From Lepidurus packardi (lineage: Eukaryota > Arthropoda > Branchiopoda > Notostraca > Triopsidae), in contig JAKZAN010000002.1 in NCBI GenBank assembly GCA_023053545.1, positions 1,968,375 to 2,032,374 of the forward strand: a stretch of 64,000 nt of DNA, written 5' to 3'. Both the position numbers and the translations under genes were made by a program. This document shows positions 1-10,337 of this stretch, piece by piece. Position 1 is the first letter of the stretch; every line of letters starts with the position of its first letter. The notes under the pieces are model-generated. The model saw only the letters and a program-made list of their open reading frames with translations. It was not told the DNA's origin and made no database searches.

Positions 1-1
1 A

Positions 2-259
2 ATGGAGACGTCGCTGGAGCTAGCGAGGGTACCGAAAGGTGGTGCAGGCGGCTCAGATATTGACCTAGAAGGGCCTTTACCAGGGTCTTCCACTGTGGGT
101 GCAGCTTCTGTCCCAAATGGAGACAACATCACACGCCTAGAACAAAGTTTTGCTTGGCCGACAGCAACTTCTACTTCCTCAAAAACAAGGGCCTCATCAG
201 CTGGTCTAGGCGTTTTAAGGAAGTTGGCGAGACGGCAGAAACAGCGTCGCACTTGTTAG
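2..259 (+). other. Open frame of unknown origin at the left edge
   Basis: An 85-codon frame starts with ATG at position 2 and stops at 257-259. It is rich in Gly, Ser, Thr and Ala and ends in a basic Lys/Arg run. I recognise no domain. It lies immediately left of the retrotransposon insertion site, so the insertion separates it from the degraded frames after 4900; both could belong to one older, interrupted sequence. It may be non-coding. Confidence 0.2.
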
Positions 260-270
260 TTGTGGTTGGG

Positions 271-275
271 GCAGG
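271..275. repeat. Target-site duplication of the LTR element, left copy
   Basis: GCAGG sits directly before the 5' LTR and the same five bases follow the 3' LTR at 4896-4900. A 5-bp duplication is normal for Ty3/Gypsy integrases and fixes both element ends. Confidence 0.85.
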
Positions 276-453
276 TGTAATGTAGCGACCGATGATAGAT
301 GGCGCCAGGGAATGAAAAAGGGAGTTAGTTAAACTACAATACAAGAGACTAACGAGCAGACCAAAACACACTCTAGGATTATCTGATATATCGACCTTAA
401 TAACGGTCATCAGTGATCATTACAGCTGTGGTTAAACACACGTAACCACTACA
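276..453 (+). repeat. 5' LTR (178 bp)
   Basis: It starts TGTAATGTAGCG and ends CACTACA. I compared it base by base with 4718-4895 and saw no difference. As the 5' LTR it should carry the promoter and transcription start of the element. Confidence 0.93.
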
Positions 454-454
454 T

Positions 455-465
455 TGGCGACGAGG
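455..465 (+). other. Primer-binding site, tRNA-Ser(GCU) type
   Basis: TGGCGACGAGG lies one base after the 5' LTR. It is the reverse complement of the 3' end of an animal tRNA-Ser(GCU), CCTCGTCG plus CCA. Mag-type elements usually prime reverse transcription with tRNA-Ser. The match was made from memory of the tRNA sequence. Confidence 0.8.
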
Positions 466-523
466 TAAAAATATTGTTTTAAACAAACCGTGCATTCTAC
501 ACTGATTACAGAGAGCATTCAGC

Positions 524-3500
524 ATGGCTTCTCTACCTCCATACGAGCCTTTCCGAATAAGCATGGACCCACAGTCAGTCAGCACCCGATGGGAACAATG
601 GTTATCTGGATTCGAAAACCTCTTAGAAGCATTAGACGTCATCGAGAAGGAAGACGATAAAGAGGCTCGAAAACTGGCAATTGATAGAAGAAGGAAAGCC
701 ATGTTGCTGTATTACGCGGGCGAAGAGGTGGTGAACGTGTTTAACGGCATTCCAGAAAAGCCTGAAGAAAAGAACACCTTCTCAAAGCTAAAACCCCTAC
801 TAAACAAGTATTTTCTGCCAAAGAAGAATTTAGAACTGGAAATTTTCAGGTTCAGACAACTACGTCAAGACGACAGTGAAACAATGGACATATTCGCCAC
901 TCGCCTTCGAGTACAGGCACAACGATGCGAATTTCAAGATTTGGAAGCAGAAGTTAAGCTTCAGATCATACAGGGATGTAAATCAAGCGCGTTCCGCAAA
1001 TTATTCTTACGCGAAAAAATGTCTCTCACGAAGATGCTCGACCACGCCCGTTCGTCGGAAGCAGCTGATCTGTATGAAGAAAACCTTCAGAAGAATTCCG
1101 ATCAATCAGCTATGGCAGTCAAGACTCGAAACTTCAACAGCAACGCAGCTCCAGAAACACCTAAAAGCAAGACTCATAACGTCTGCAGAAATTGCGGGGG
1201 ATCGTGGCCACACAACAGCTCGCCATGCCCAATGCAAAATCGGTGCCGGAACTGTGGCAGAAGCTGGCCACATCAAGAGGATAAGCCATGCCCTGCAAAA
1301 GGGAAAACGTGTTCACGTTGCGGCAAGTTCAACCATTTCGCCGATCAATGCAAAAGCTCGCAAATGGGCAAGTCCACCAGTCGCACGGACCACGTTCACC
1401 AAATACAGCAAGGAGACTCCAGTGACGAATCAGTCCTCAGAGTTCAAAGCAAAGGCGAATCAAGTGCAATCGCCCAAATCGGAATATGTGGAGATTCCAT
1501 ACCGATGATGATTGACACCGGATCTACGTGCAATCTTCTCAGCGAAAAAACGTACAAAACGCTACGCAATGCTGCACCCCTTGAACCAGTCGAAAACGAA
1601 GTCACTGCTTACGGGAAAAGGAAGATTAGCATACTAGGATCTTTCACAACTTTACTCACTTCTAAATATGCGTCAGTATTAACAACCGTTTACGTAAGCA
1701 ACGATGAAGACGCAGAGTGCCTACTCAGCCGCAAAATATCCGAAGAACTGGGTCTCGTAATTTTCACAAACGTCGTCTCCACCGAAGATGGACACTCACA
1801 ACTAAAGAAAGACTTCCCAAAGCTGTTCTGCGGACTGGGAAAGCTAGAAGGACACCAGGTGAAGCTATACATCGACTCATCGGTAGCCGCAGTGGCCCGG
1901 AAACATCGAAGAGTTGGTTTCCACCTTCGTAAAGCAATGGCTGAAGAACTCGATCGACTCTTAGAGAACGACATCATAGAACCAGTCCTTGATGGCCCAA
2001 CGCCATGGGTTTCCCCATGTCTTATCATTCCTAAACCGAAGCAGCCGGGCAAATACAGGATTTGTGTGGATATGAGGGCCCCAAACAAAGCGATCCTCCG
2101 AACCAGGCACGTCATTCCGACAGTTGAAGACCTGATCGTGGATCTCAACGGTGCGAAATTCTTCTCGAAGCTTGACATGAACCAGGGGTATCATCAACTT
2201 GAGTTACACCCTGATTCGAGATTCATCACTACCTTCGCAACGCATCGTGGCCTATTCCGTTACAAACGTCTAAATTTCGGCATTAACTGCGCATCAGAAA
2301 TTTTTGACGACATAGTGCGGCAGATCGTCAGTGGGATACCTGGGGTCATCAATCGCAGTGACGACATTCTAGTCACAGGCAGAAACAAAGAAGAGCACGA
2401 TCTGAACCTCAAAGAAGTACTTCGCCGACTATCAGAGAAAAATATTACACTCAACTTCGAAAAATGCGAGTTTGAGAAGAAGCAACTTACTTTTTACGGC
2501 CTGAAGTTTAGCGCCGAAGGTCTCGCCCCAGATGAAGACAAAATCAAAGCAATCAACAATGCGCCGCAGCCGGAAAGCGCTGAAGGAGTTGCGAGCTTCT
2601 TGGGGATGATCACGTTTTGTAGCCGGTTCATCAAAGATGCAGCGTCAATCGCCGAGCCACTACGCAAGCTGACCCATCAAGACAATCCTTGGGTATGGGG
2701 TCCGCAAGAAGAATATGCTTTTCAAGAGTTAAAAAAGCGTTTGCGGGAGGCAACAACTTTGGCGTATTATAACATCGAGAAGCCCACTGCTCTTATCGTC
2801 GACGCTAGTGCAAAGGGGCTTGGAGCAATCCTTGTCCAAGTTTCCAAAGACGGTCAAGAAACGCCTGTCGCGTTCGCAAGCCGCAGGTTAACTGATGTAG
2901 AGTCGCGTTACTCCCAAACGGAAAGAGAAGCACTTGCCATAACGTGGGCAATTTTTCACTTTCACTTGTACGTGGCCGGAAAGAGTTTCAAGGTTATAAC
3001 CGACCACAAACCTCTAGTCACCTTATTTAACAAACCTTTAATCCAGCCTCCTGCTCGCATTGAAAGATGGATACTCAAGCTACAGCAGTACGAGTTCTCG
3101 GTAGATTACAGGCCTGGAAAAAACAACCCGGCCGATTTCATGTCCAGGCATCCAATCCTGGACGCAAGCGTCTCGTCCCGGGAAGAAACATTGGCCGAAA
3201 ATTATATCAACGCGGTGTGCCTCAAATCTGAACCGAAGACCGTTTCACTTCAAGAGATCGCTGACGCATCCGAGAACGACAAGTCACTTCAAGCCATAGT
3301 GAAGATTCTTAAAAAGGTTAAGCAAAGTGGACCTTTAGACTTCAATGAAGCTGAGGAACAGCGCTTCAAAGTATTGAAGCAATGCATGGACCAGATGTCA
3401 GTAATTCCATGGCAGAAAGGAGAATTTGTCCTGAAAGGAACGAAAGTCGTAATCCCCGACGCTTTAACCGACCGGTTAGTCGAAGTTGCACATCGGAATC

Positions 3501-4572
3501 ACTTAGGTATCGTCAAAACGAAAGGATTACTGCGAGAAAAAATATGGTTTCCTAATATGGACCAAATAGTTGAAAGCAAAATCAATCATTGCATTCCTTG
3601 CCAGTCTTGTTCTACGAAAAATCAACCAGAGCCACTGCAAATGTCAACCTTACCTGCCCTTCCGTGGACTGAAATAAGTATCGACTTTGCAGAAATGCCA
3701 AATGGAGAGTACCTGTTGGTCGCATACGACGACTACTCCCGCTATCCCGTAGTTAGCAAGGTATCGTCTACCTCAGCAGCAGCCGTTACTCCAAAACTAG
3801 ACGAAGTTTTTTCGTTATTCGGTATACCGAAACCGTCAAGTCGGATAATGGCCCACCCTTCAACAGTGCGGAGTTTGCTCATTTTGCCAAGAGCATGAAT
3901 TTTCAACACCGTAAGGTGACGCCTTGTTGGCCCCAAGCTAATGGAGGTGTGGAAAGATTTATGAGGACAATCAAGAAAGCTCTTCGTTGCGCTGTCGCCG
4001 AAGGAGCAAACTGGAAACAAAGAATTTCAAGTTTCTTACTTGATTACCGTGCCGCACCACATCCTAGCACTGGAAAGTCACCGGGGTTCCTAATGTTTGG
4101 CAGACCCTTAAGGACAAAACTACCTCAACTTCCGGCTAAACCGTCCAACGATGAAGTCCGCGAGCGTGATGCTACATACAAGTCTAAGGTAAAGATGCAT
4201 GCGGACAAACAGTCAAAACATCGCGAAATCCAAGTGGGAGACGTGGTCCTGCTGAAGCGAGATAAGATCACCTGCAAGCTTCAAACACCGTTTTACACTG
4301 AACCCTTCAAAGTCATCCAACAGAACGGGACAATGATCACAGCAGAAAACGGATCACGCCGTGTCACCCGTAACGTCACCTTCTTTAGGAAGTATCATGG
4401 CGATATCATTTCAGATAACCAGAACCATGTTCAAGAAAACGATGAAGAATTCATTACTGTTCCTGAAGGCGAACCGCCAGAAGTTAACGCACCGAATGAA
4501 ATCCAACCGTTGAGACATAGCCTCAGGGAACGCCGCGCGCCAAGAAATTTGCAAGATTTCGTCGTGAATTAA
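524..4572 (+). pseudogene. Gag-Pol polyprotein of the Mag-like element, frameshifted in integrase
   Basis: The ATG at 524 opens a 1,124-codon frame that ends at 3898; the protein continues in the neighbouring frame to 4572. Seen in order: a capsid-like region; three Cys-His knuckles at about residues 219-279; an aspartic protease DTG near residue 330; a reverse transcriptase at about 460-660, with SDD in place of the usual YxDD; an RNase H at about 755-875; and the integrase HHCC zinc site at about 990-1030. The first integrase Asp is before the break, while the second Asp (SDNGP) and the Glu (GGVER) are in the shifted frame. The shift is equivalent to one missing base at about 3825-3840, between the first and second catalytic acids. 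No envelope gene is present. Gag and Pol share one frame, so no recoding signal is needed for normal expression. Confidence 0.9.
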
Positions 4573-4666
4573 AGAGTCCAAAGTGATTTTTTTTCTTCCT
4601 TATGTTGCAAGTCAATCATTTAAGTTCGGTTCATTTTTTTGTTTTTTTTGCATTTGATTAATTTGG

Positions 4667-4669
<3 letters not shown>

Positions 4670-4714
<45 letters not shown>

Positions 4715-4717
4715 TGA
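4670..4717 (+). other. Long A tract and polypurine tract before the 3' LTR
   Basis: An uninterrupted run of about 42 A residues is followed by GAGTGA and then the 3' LTR. Its position fits the polypurine tract that primes plus-strand DNA synthesis. The homopolymer is much longer than a normal tract, and its exact length may be unreliable in any assembly. Confidence 0.7.
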
Positions 4718-4895
4718 TGTAATGTAGCGACCGATGATAGATGGCGCCAGGGAATGAAAAAGGGAGTTAGTTAAACTACAATACAAGAGACTAACGAGCA
4801 GACCAAAACACACTCTAGGATTATCTGATATATCGACCTTAATAACGGTCATCAGTGATCATTACAGCTGTGGTTAAACACACGTAACCACTACA
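4718..4895 (+). repeat. 3' LTR (178 bp)
   Basis: Identical to the 5' LTR and followed by the right copy of the GCAGG target duplication at 4896-4900. It should supply the element's polyadenylation region. Confidence 0.93.
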
Positions 4896-4935
4896 GCAGG
4901 TTAATACCCTGCAGTAGCATACTGATCTCGCTAAA

Positions 4936-5398
4936 GTGGGTCTTATCCTGGTACCTAAGAGTTTAAGGAAATTTGTTAGTATTAATCTCGAAATGTTCCG
5001 GACGTTAATAAAGACCTACAAAAGGCTCCAGGTAGTCTCGTTGATGCGATATATAACCAGGTCAGCACAGTCTGGGAGTGTGTCGCTTGGAAGTAAACGA
5101 CTTCGTATCTCGTTGTACTCTTGCCAAAAATGAGCTTCCAAAGAGAAATGTAAGACCGCGGACTGGTGCCGTCTATGCCTTGCAAAGACGAATGCAAGTC
5201 GACTATACTACACGACTCTTGGAAGATAGGGCATGCAAACCAGCGCTTATAAAGGACCTATATAAATCGGAAGCAAGGGTATTAGATACAAAGCAAGCAT
5301 GCATCCTCCAATGCCTCGTAGAGGCGAATGAGTTCGTCAACCTAGCTTTTGCTGACAGCAAGCCCTTCCGTCTTGACCAACCCCGCTGCCAACTGTGA
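4936..5398 (+). pseudogene. Degraded coding-like sequence right of the retrotransposon
   Basis: Two overlapping plus frames look like one protein broken by a frameshift. Codons just before about 5085 read coherently in one frame, and from 5078 to 5398 another frame gives 106 residues rich in Leu, Arg, Lys and acidic residues that look globular or helical. No start codon or splice sites that I trust are visible, and I do not recognise the family. The region may be the continuation of whatever the LTR element inserted into. It could also be a chance frame. Confidence 0.3.
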
Positions 5399-7105
5399 CA
5401 TAAGTATAATGCTCAAAAGTATAAACTTTATGCCCAATTAACCACGACGAGGCAAAAAAGGAAAAAAATAGTCTTGGATTCAAATAAGAAAAGAAATACA
5501 AAATCTGTTAGACCTTGCTCGGCAATAAGTCCCACGATGAAATTATAGAACTCGAAGGAGATTTTCCATGGACGGACATGGAAATCCGCATTTTTAAATT
5601 TTTTTTTTTGTAGGGGGTGGAATTTGGGAGAGAAAGGACTTCGTAAATACAGCAATCTTACGTTGAACCTTGATTACTTTACAGATCTATTACGAAGCCC
5701 GATTCCCGATTCTTTGCAGCCAATTGGGTCTAATACGCAATGCATTGTTGGAGGAACAGGAAGCTCTTAAAGCTGCCTTGGGAAAGAGAAAGCCAAATTC
5801 AGAAGTCAACGAGCCAAATTCAAATAGCCCCAGTGAGTCCAAGGGAACTAAATGGACTTGGATTGGTGAACCGAATCTATTCAGGTGCTGCAAGCCGCAT
5901 TCTTAAAGCCTGGAAGATGAACGAAAGGAGATTTTAGTACGGTTTTGGAAAGTATAGAAACGAAAAAAGCTCCTAAAAATCGCCAAGTCTTCTGTTAATC
6001 TTCCATAAACGACCCTTGGATCTGTTTGAGAATGTAGGGGTCGATCTCGAGTCGAAATAGTTTGACTCTTACTCTTCTCCGCCTTCGCCTCAGGACTTGA
6101 CAGTCAAGAAAGCGGCCAGTACAACCCCGCCCCCTGCCACTTCCCCTTCTTGCGCCAAAAACGTAAGTCAAATGAACCTCCCAAAGCTCGCGAACCTCCC
6201 AAAGGGCGTAAATCGATTAACAAAATCCAAGATTCGTTACCGCAACCCTTATTGCAGTCAACTGAACCGAAATCAAAGGCATAATTGAGCCCAGAAATGG
6301 AGTCCTGATCTGTGGTATATCCTTGCGGGAAAGCCTATTTCCCTGAACTCCTTACCCCATCTTCATTCCCTTACCGATTCCCATACTGAATCCTATCCCA
6401 CTTCGTGTCTACGCGGAATGTTACAAAAATTCGAACGATTCTTTAGAAATAAAATCTGATTTTCTTAAACAGGATTTTCATTTTATTTGGTTGAATTTTC
6501 TGGCTTAATAACGCTGGATTTAGAGCAGCAAATCTTTTAAATGGCGGGCTTCGTAAGTCACCATATATTTTCCGCTATTCCTCGTTGATTCGCCCAATGG
6601 CGAGTCCAAAACGGTCCTTACGTTATGTCCTGCCCTGAATTTTTTTTTTTTAAATTAATTCAACCAGTTAAAAAAAATCAAACCTTGACATTGGTCCAAG
6701 AATGTAAAACTTCGGTTAGCATAGAATCGCGCACGCTAACAACATGTTTGGATACATTTTCCAATAGCCATAATAAGCAGCGTTTGGCGTAAAACCTTCG
6801 AAAACCAATCAGCGTACCAGCGAGTCGTCTGAACAGTACGTTATACCGGTCGTTATGTACCAACCGGACCAAACTTCGAATTCTCCAGATGAGTTTGAAG
6901 ATAAGGAACAGTTCGAGCGCTCATTTTCGTATTTCTGTTATTGATAGTGTTTCTTGTTGTCACAATTTGTTTGATATTTTGTTTCTTAAGGAAAACAAGT
7001 ATTCTGAAAAATTTGCCTGTCTTAACTAAGCGATCCAACTGACCCAACCACCAATAAATCGGTGATTCAAGGCTTCTTCAACTGGTTCTGACGCTGCTTC
7101 GACGG
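5399..7105. other. No supported gene
   Basis: Only short frames occur. One at 5670-5906 follows a plausible splice acceptor (TTTACAG at about 5683) and is rich in Lys, Glu, Ser and Asn, but nothing upstream joins it. I see no recognisable repeat boundary here. Confidence 0.4.
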
Positions 7106-7519
7106 TCAGCTGGCTGTCCACGTCGTCTTCCAGTTCTTCGGTTTCCATAGATTCCACGGAATGATCTCGCCCAGCTTGTCCTTGAAATCAAGGACAGTGC
7201 GTTCCCGTTGGTATAGCCCCTTGGAAGTCAGCTTCCTGCCGAATCCGTAGTTGGGACACCAAAAATCCAACGCCCACTTTCTTCTGGGCATCCAGAAGAA
7301 AATCCGACAATGAAAATACCCGTCACGCTTGGGCGGCGCTGTGCTGGTCCCTGGAACTGGTGGCGGGGTGTGGACTCCACAATTCGTAAGGGAGGCCTTA
7401 ATGGTACCCTTGCTGTCGCAAACGGTTGAGCCAATCCAGGCCTGGTCTGCCGACAAGATCGTCTTGCGCCACCATTCCTGAAGGCGAGCACGCGCAGCCA
7501 CTTTCCTTGCTTGCCCAGT
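7106..7519 (-). pseudogene. Fragment resembling a repeat-associated DUF6729-type protein
   Basis: The minus frame from about 7519 down to the stop at 7106-7108 encodes a Trp-rich, basic stretch. It contains FFWMPRRKWALDFWCPN and then LTSKGLY and VLDFKD. This word order (hydrophobic-WMPR, DF-CP, LTSKGLY, V-D-KD) matches my memory of DUF6729, a domain found in repetitive, probably element-derived genes of invertebrates and fish. The frame has no start of its own and the domain's later Cys motifs are missing, so I read it as a decayed fragment. The family name is from memory. Confidence 0.45.
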
Positions 7520-7618
7520 CTAGCCAAAATAATGTAATAATAAAAAATAATCAACGCTTCTCTTTAGAAAAAAATCTGTTTTACATTTAATACTCCCCGC
7601 TCTTTCTAAGGTAGCAAT

Positions 7619-8464
7619 CACAGTATAGAGGTTTACACAGTATGGTAACAGGGGTATCCTTCCAATGTTAAGGTTTTCTGACAAATCTGTCGGTCCCAAG
7701 AGGATGTGAGGGTATGAAGGCTTATATGGGGATGGATTCCCAGACTGTGCCCATGTACCCCCATGTAGGCATTCCTAATCTACTAGACAAAGGGTTCGAG
7801 AAGAGAACAAAACATTCACAAAACGGGGGACTGTTGACCTTTCTCTCGGGCACTCTAGGGAGTTTTGGACTGACGTAGGGTCCTACCGGCAACGCGCGCA
7901 TTTGAAAGTGTTTTTTGAAAAATGCCTATGCTATTTTTTGGTAATAAGTCTTACACTACGTGTTAAGAAAAATACTAAACTTGCAAAAGTTAGTAACATT
8001 TAGGAATAGTTGTAAAGTACCAATGTAACGGATAACTCGTATATAGACATAAATAGTCATAACAACGCATATAGACATTAATATACATGGGTATTTTATA
8101 GTATATGGGTTTAAACCTGTATACTATAAAACACCTATGTATGGGTTGCAAAATAGACTGCCTCCTCGTGGTGCAACCTGGGTAACGCGAAATAGTCTAT
8201 AGTGTGTAGGCTATACGTGTTTTGCTTTGACCTAGTTAATTCATCTTTTATTTTGAGCTCACATAGTTTAAAGCAATAGATTTAAATTACGCGTTTTGTA
8301 AACCGTCGTGACCTTTTTTGATCTGCAATGGGAGGTTTGCGAATGTACCCTTTCATTTTCTGGCGTTTTACCTGAATATTACTCTGGGGACCGAGAAGGT
8401 CGTCAGAAAACCTTAACGTTGGAAGATAGCCCTGTTAGCATACTGTGAAAACCTCTATACTGTG
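7619..8464. mobile_element. Non-coding inverted-repeat transposon (MITE-like), 846 bp
   Basis: The first 77 bases (7619-7695) and the last 77 bases (8388-8464) are inverted copies with only scattered differences. Both termini read CACAGTATAGAGG inward. No long frame lies inside, so it would have to be mobilised by a transposase encoded elsewhere. I found no convincing target-site duplication, so the exact ends may be off by a few bases and the superfamily is unknown. Confidence 0.75.
8083..8142. repeat. 60-bp near-perfect palindrome
   Basis: Bases 8083-8112 match the reverse complement of 8113-8142 at 26 of 30 positions with no spacer. All four differences are transitions, three of which would leave G-U wobble pairs in RNA. 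It lies in the middle of the 846-bp inverted-repeat element. Confidence 0.85.
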
Positions 8465-8920
8465 GTCAAAACCAAGAATTCTCTTCGGAAGCACACTTGA
8501 TCGAAAAAATAATGCTTTTAAGTACCACATGAGTTTAAGACCAAATATTATTCTTTTAATGGAATAGGTAAACAATATAAGTTCTATGCGAATCCCATTA
8601 TCAGCAGTTATTAAAAGATCCCTTTAACAAAACGATGAAACTCTATAAAACTAGTAAAGAAATAATCATAGACACTAAGAGGCACTTGGTTTTGTTGCAC
8701 AAGTGTATTCATAAGATATGCTGACTGCAGCAATATCAACGCAACTATAGTTGGCCTTGCATGGCTAAAAATATGATACGGACACCGCTACGAAGTATAA
8801 CGTTACCATATAGCGCCACTATAGTTAGTAAGTTTTGAAACTGCAGATCATAATTTTAGGTAATTTGGTAAACCGTTGAACTGCGTCGACTTTTTTGCAA
8901 CACACTATATTGCAAACAAA

Positions 8921-9134
8921 ACTTTGAAAAGAAAATTTGTAAAAGAAAACTTTTGGCAGAACTTACAAAAATGAATTCCTATTCCTATTATGAGTTAAAT
9001 TAAATACAAATCGGAAAATATTATTACATCATAATGTAATAAACATTTTTGCTTACATTATGAAATTATATAATAGCAAATATTTTCTACTATTAGTTGT
9101 GCCCCGCACACTTTAGTGTTCTATTTAGCGAATA
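8921..9134. repeat. Diverged tandem duplication, first copy
   Basis: This AT-rich unit of about 215 bases begins with GAAAATTTGTAAAAGAAAAC and ends near CTATTTAGCGAATA. It recurs in the same order at 9147-9697, where the second copy is split by an insertion. It is non-coding. Confidence 0.7.
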
Positions 9135-9146
9135 AGTTTAGAAAAT

Positions 9147-9697
9147 AACTTTTAAAAGAAAATTTGTAAAAGAAAACCTTTGGCAAACACTTACAAAAAT
9201 GACTTACTATAATTACTAATGAATTACTAAAAATTAATTACTATAGCAATTTATTTTTGCTTAATTTAATTCATATAATAGTAATATTGTGACGTTGCAA
9301 AAAATATGCTTAGCTGTTTCCGCACCTCTAGTTGCTTTGCACGTAGACCGGATGGTGTGCGATTCTACTCTATCCTGTTTGCTTCGCGATTACTTAACAT
9401 GGGGAGTAGAACTTAGACAGCAGGGCAGTTGGCTTAGATCTTTTGATCAGTAAACACCTTATACACTTAACCATTTGTTGAACCCCTCGACGTTGTGATT
9501 GTCAATCCAATACACCTTCTTAAATACAACGTCACAATATATTACTATTATATAAATGCAATTAAATAATAATAATAAATGAAATTAAATCATAATGTAA
9601 TAAAATTTTGCTGCATATTTATAATATATGAAATTATAATAGCACATATATTCTACTTTTAATTGTGCCTACTTTATAGTGTTTTATTTAGAGAATA
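9147..9697. repeat. Diverged tandem duplication, second copy with insert
   Basis: The left part (9147-9283) repeats the start of the first copy and the right part (9541-9697) repeats its end, including the TTGTGCC and TTATTTAGAGAATA blocks. The 257-bp insert at 9284-9540 interrupts it, so the duplication is older than the insert. Confidence 0.65.
9284..9540. mobile_element. Short MITE-like insert with 14-bp inverted ends
   Basis: ATATTGTGACGTTG at 9284-9297 is repeated exactly, inverted, at 9527-9540. A further inverted match lies just inside the right end (GACGTTGTGATTG at about 9489). No coding capacity. The AT-rich flanks prevent a firm target-duplication call. Confidence 0.6.
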
Positions 9698-9736
9698 TTT
9701 TACATATTTATGTTAGCGAATACTTTAAATGGATTG

Positions 9737-9931
9737 ACATGAAAAAATCGCTCATGAGAAACGAGATCATGAAAACCCATGAAGAAAACAGTCATGGAGA
9801 AAGCAGTCATGGAAAAGCATGACCGTCCCATGTCGTAATATGGACTTAACATGAAACAATATCCATGAAAAAATAACCATGACAGGCTCATGACTGACTC
9901 CAAATTCCATGAACGAGACTCCAAATTCCAT
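9737..9931. repeat. CATG-dense degenerate repeat
   Basis: I count 14 CATG tetramers in about 195 bases, where about one would be expected. Loosely repeated phrases such as GTCATGGA and CTCCAAATTCCATGAA occur more than once, the latter as two nearly adjacent copies. This looks like a decayed tandem array. Confidence 0.7.
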
Positions 9932-10263
9932 GAATTTGTTTGCCGGGTAATAATAGCAATAATATTCAGTATTTAGAATTAATAATAGTAATTAAAATAA
10001 TACTAAAGTATTTTATTATAATTACATTAAATTGCAAAACGATCTCAAAAAGAAATCCTGTTAAAGAATTACAACGTCTCTTTTATGACTTTAAAGCGGT
10101 TATGCAATTTTTTACAACGAGGGAAGTTGAAAAAGTGCTGCTAAAATGCATCTAAGGTGTATAGGGGTGTCAATTGCTCCGTTTCTCTCATGACCTTCGG
10201 AATTCGATCATCGATGGGAACCTGTAATAGCACGTATTTGTTTTTCGTTTTCTGCATGAGGGG

Positions 10264-10270
10264 TATAAAA
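10264..10270 (+). promoter_or_regulatory. TATA box of the cuticle protein gene
   Basis: TATAAAA lies 74 bases before the start codon. That leaves room for a start site near 10295 and a short 5' leader, the usual layout of arthropod cuticle genes. Confidence 0.7.
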
Positions 10271-10337
10271 GCACCTCGCACTGCTTGACCAAGAATCAAT
10301 TCCTCACCAGCTGAAACAACACCAAAACCTTCCAACC

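Larger units (their letters stand above)
276..4895 (+). mobile_element. Mag-clade Ty3/Gypsy LTR retrotransposon, near-intact
   Basis: The element is 4,620 bases long and flanked by two identical 178-bp LTRs that begin TG and end CA, with a 5-bp GCAGG target duplication. A primer-binding site complementary to tRNA-Ser lies one base after the 5' LTR, and an A-rich tract precedes the 3' LTR. The interior encodes one fused Gag-Pol frame (capsid-like region, three zinc knuckles, aspartic protease, reverse transcriptase, RNase H, integrase) without an envelope gene. The serine-tRNA primer, the multiple CCHC knuckles and the fused frame are typical of the Mag clade. Identical LTRs point to a recent insertion. 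One frameshift inside the integrase core probably makes this copy non-autonomous, unless it is a sequencing error. Confidence 0.93.

Noticed and set aside
1690-2178. 162-codon minus frame
   Set aside because: It is the antisense shadow of protease and reverse-transcriptase coding sequence with no domain of its own.
3800-3900. Programmed frameshift in the retrotransposon
   Set aside because: The shift falls inside the integrase core between catalytic residues, there is no slippery heptamer at the site, and Mag-type elements use one fused frame. A lesion or sequencing error is more likely.
9700-9924. 74-codon minus frame in the CATG region
   Set aside because: Its Met/His pattern is just the translation of the CATG-rich repeat.
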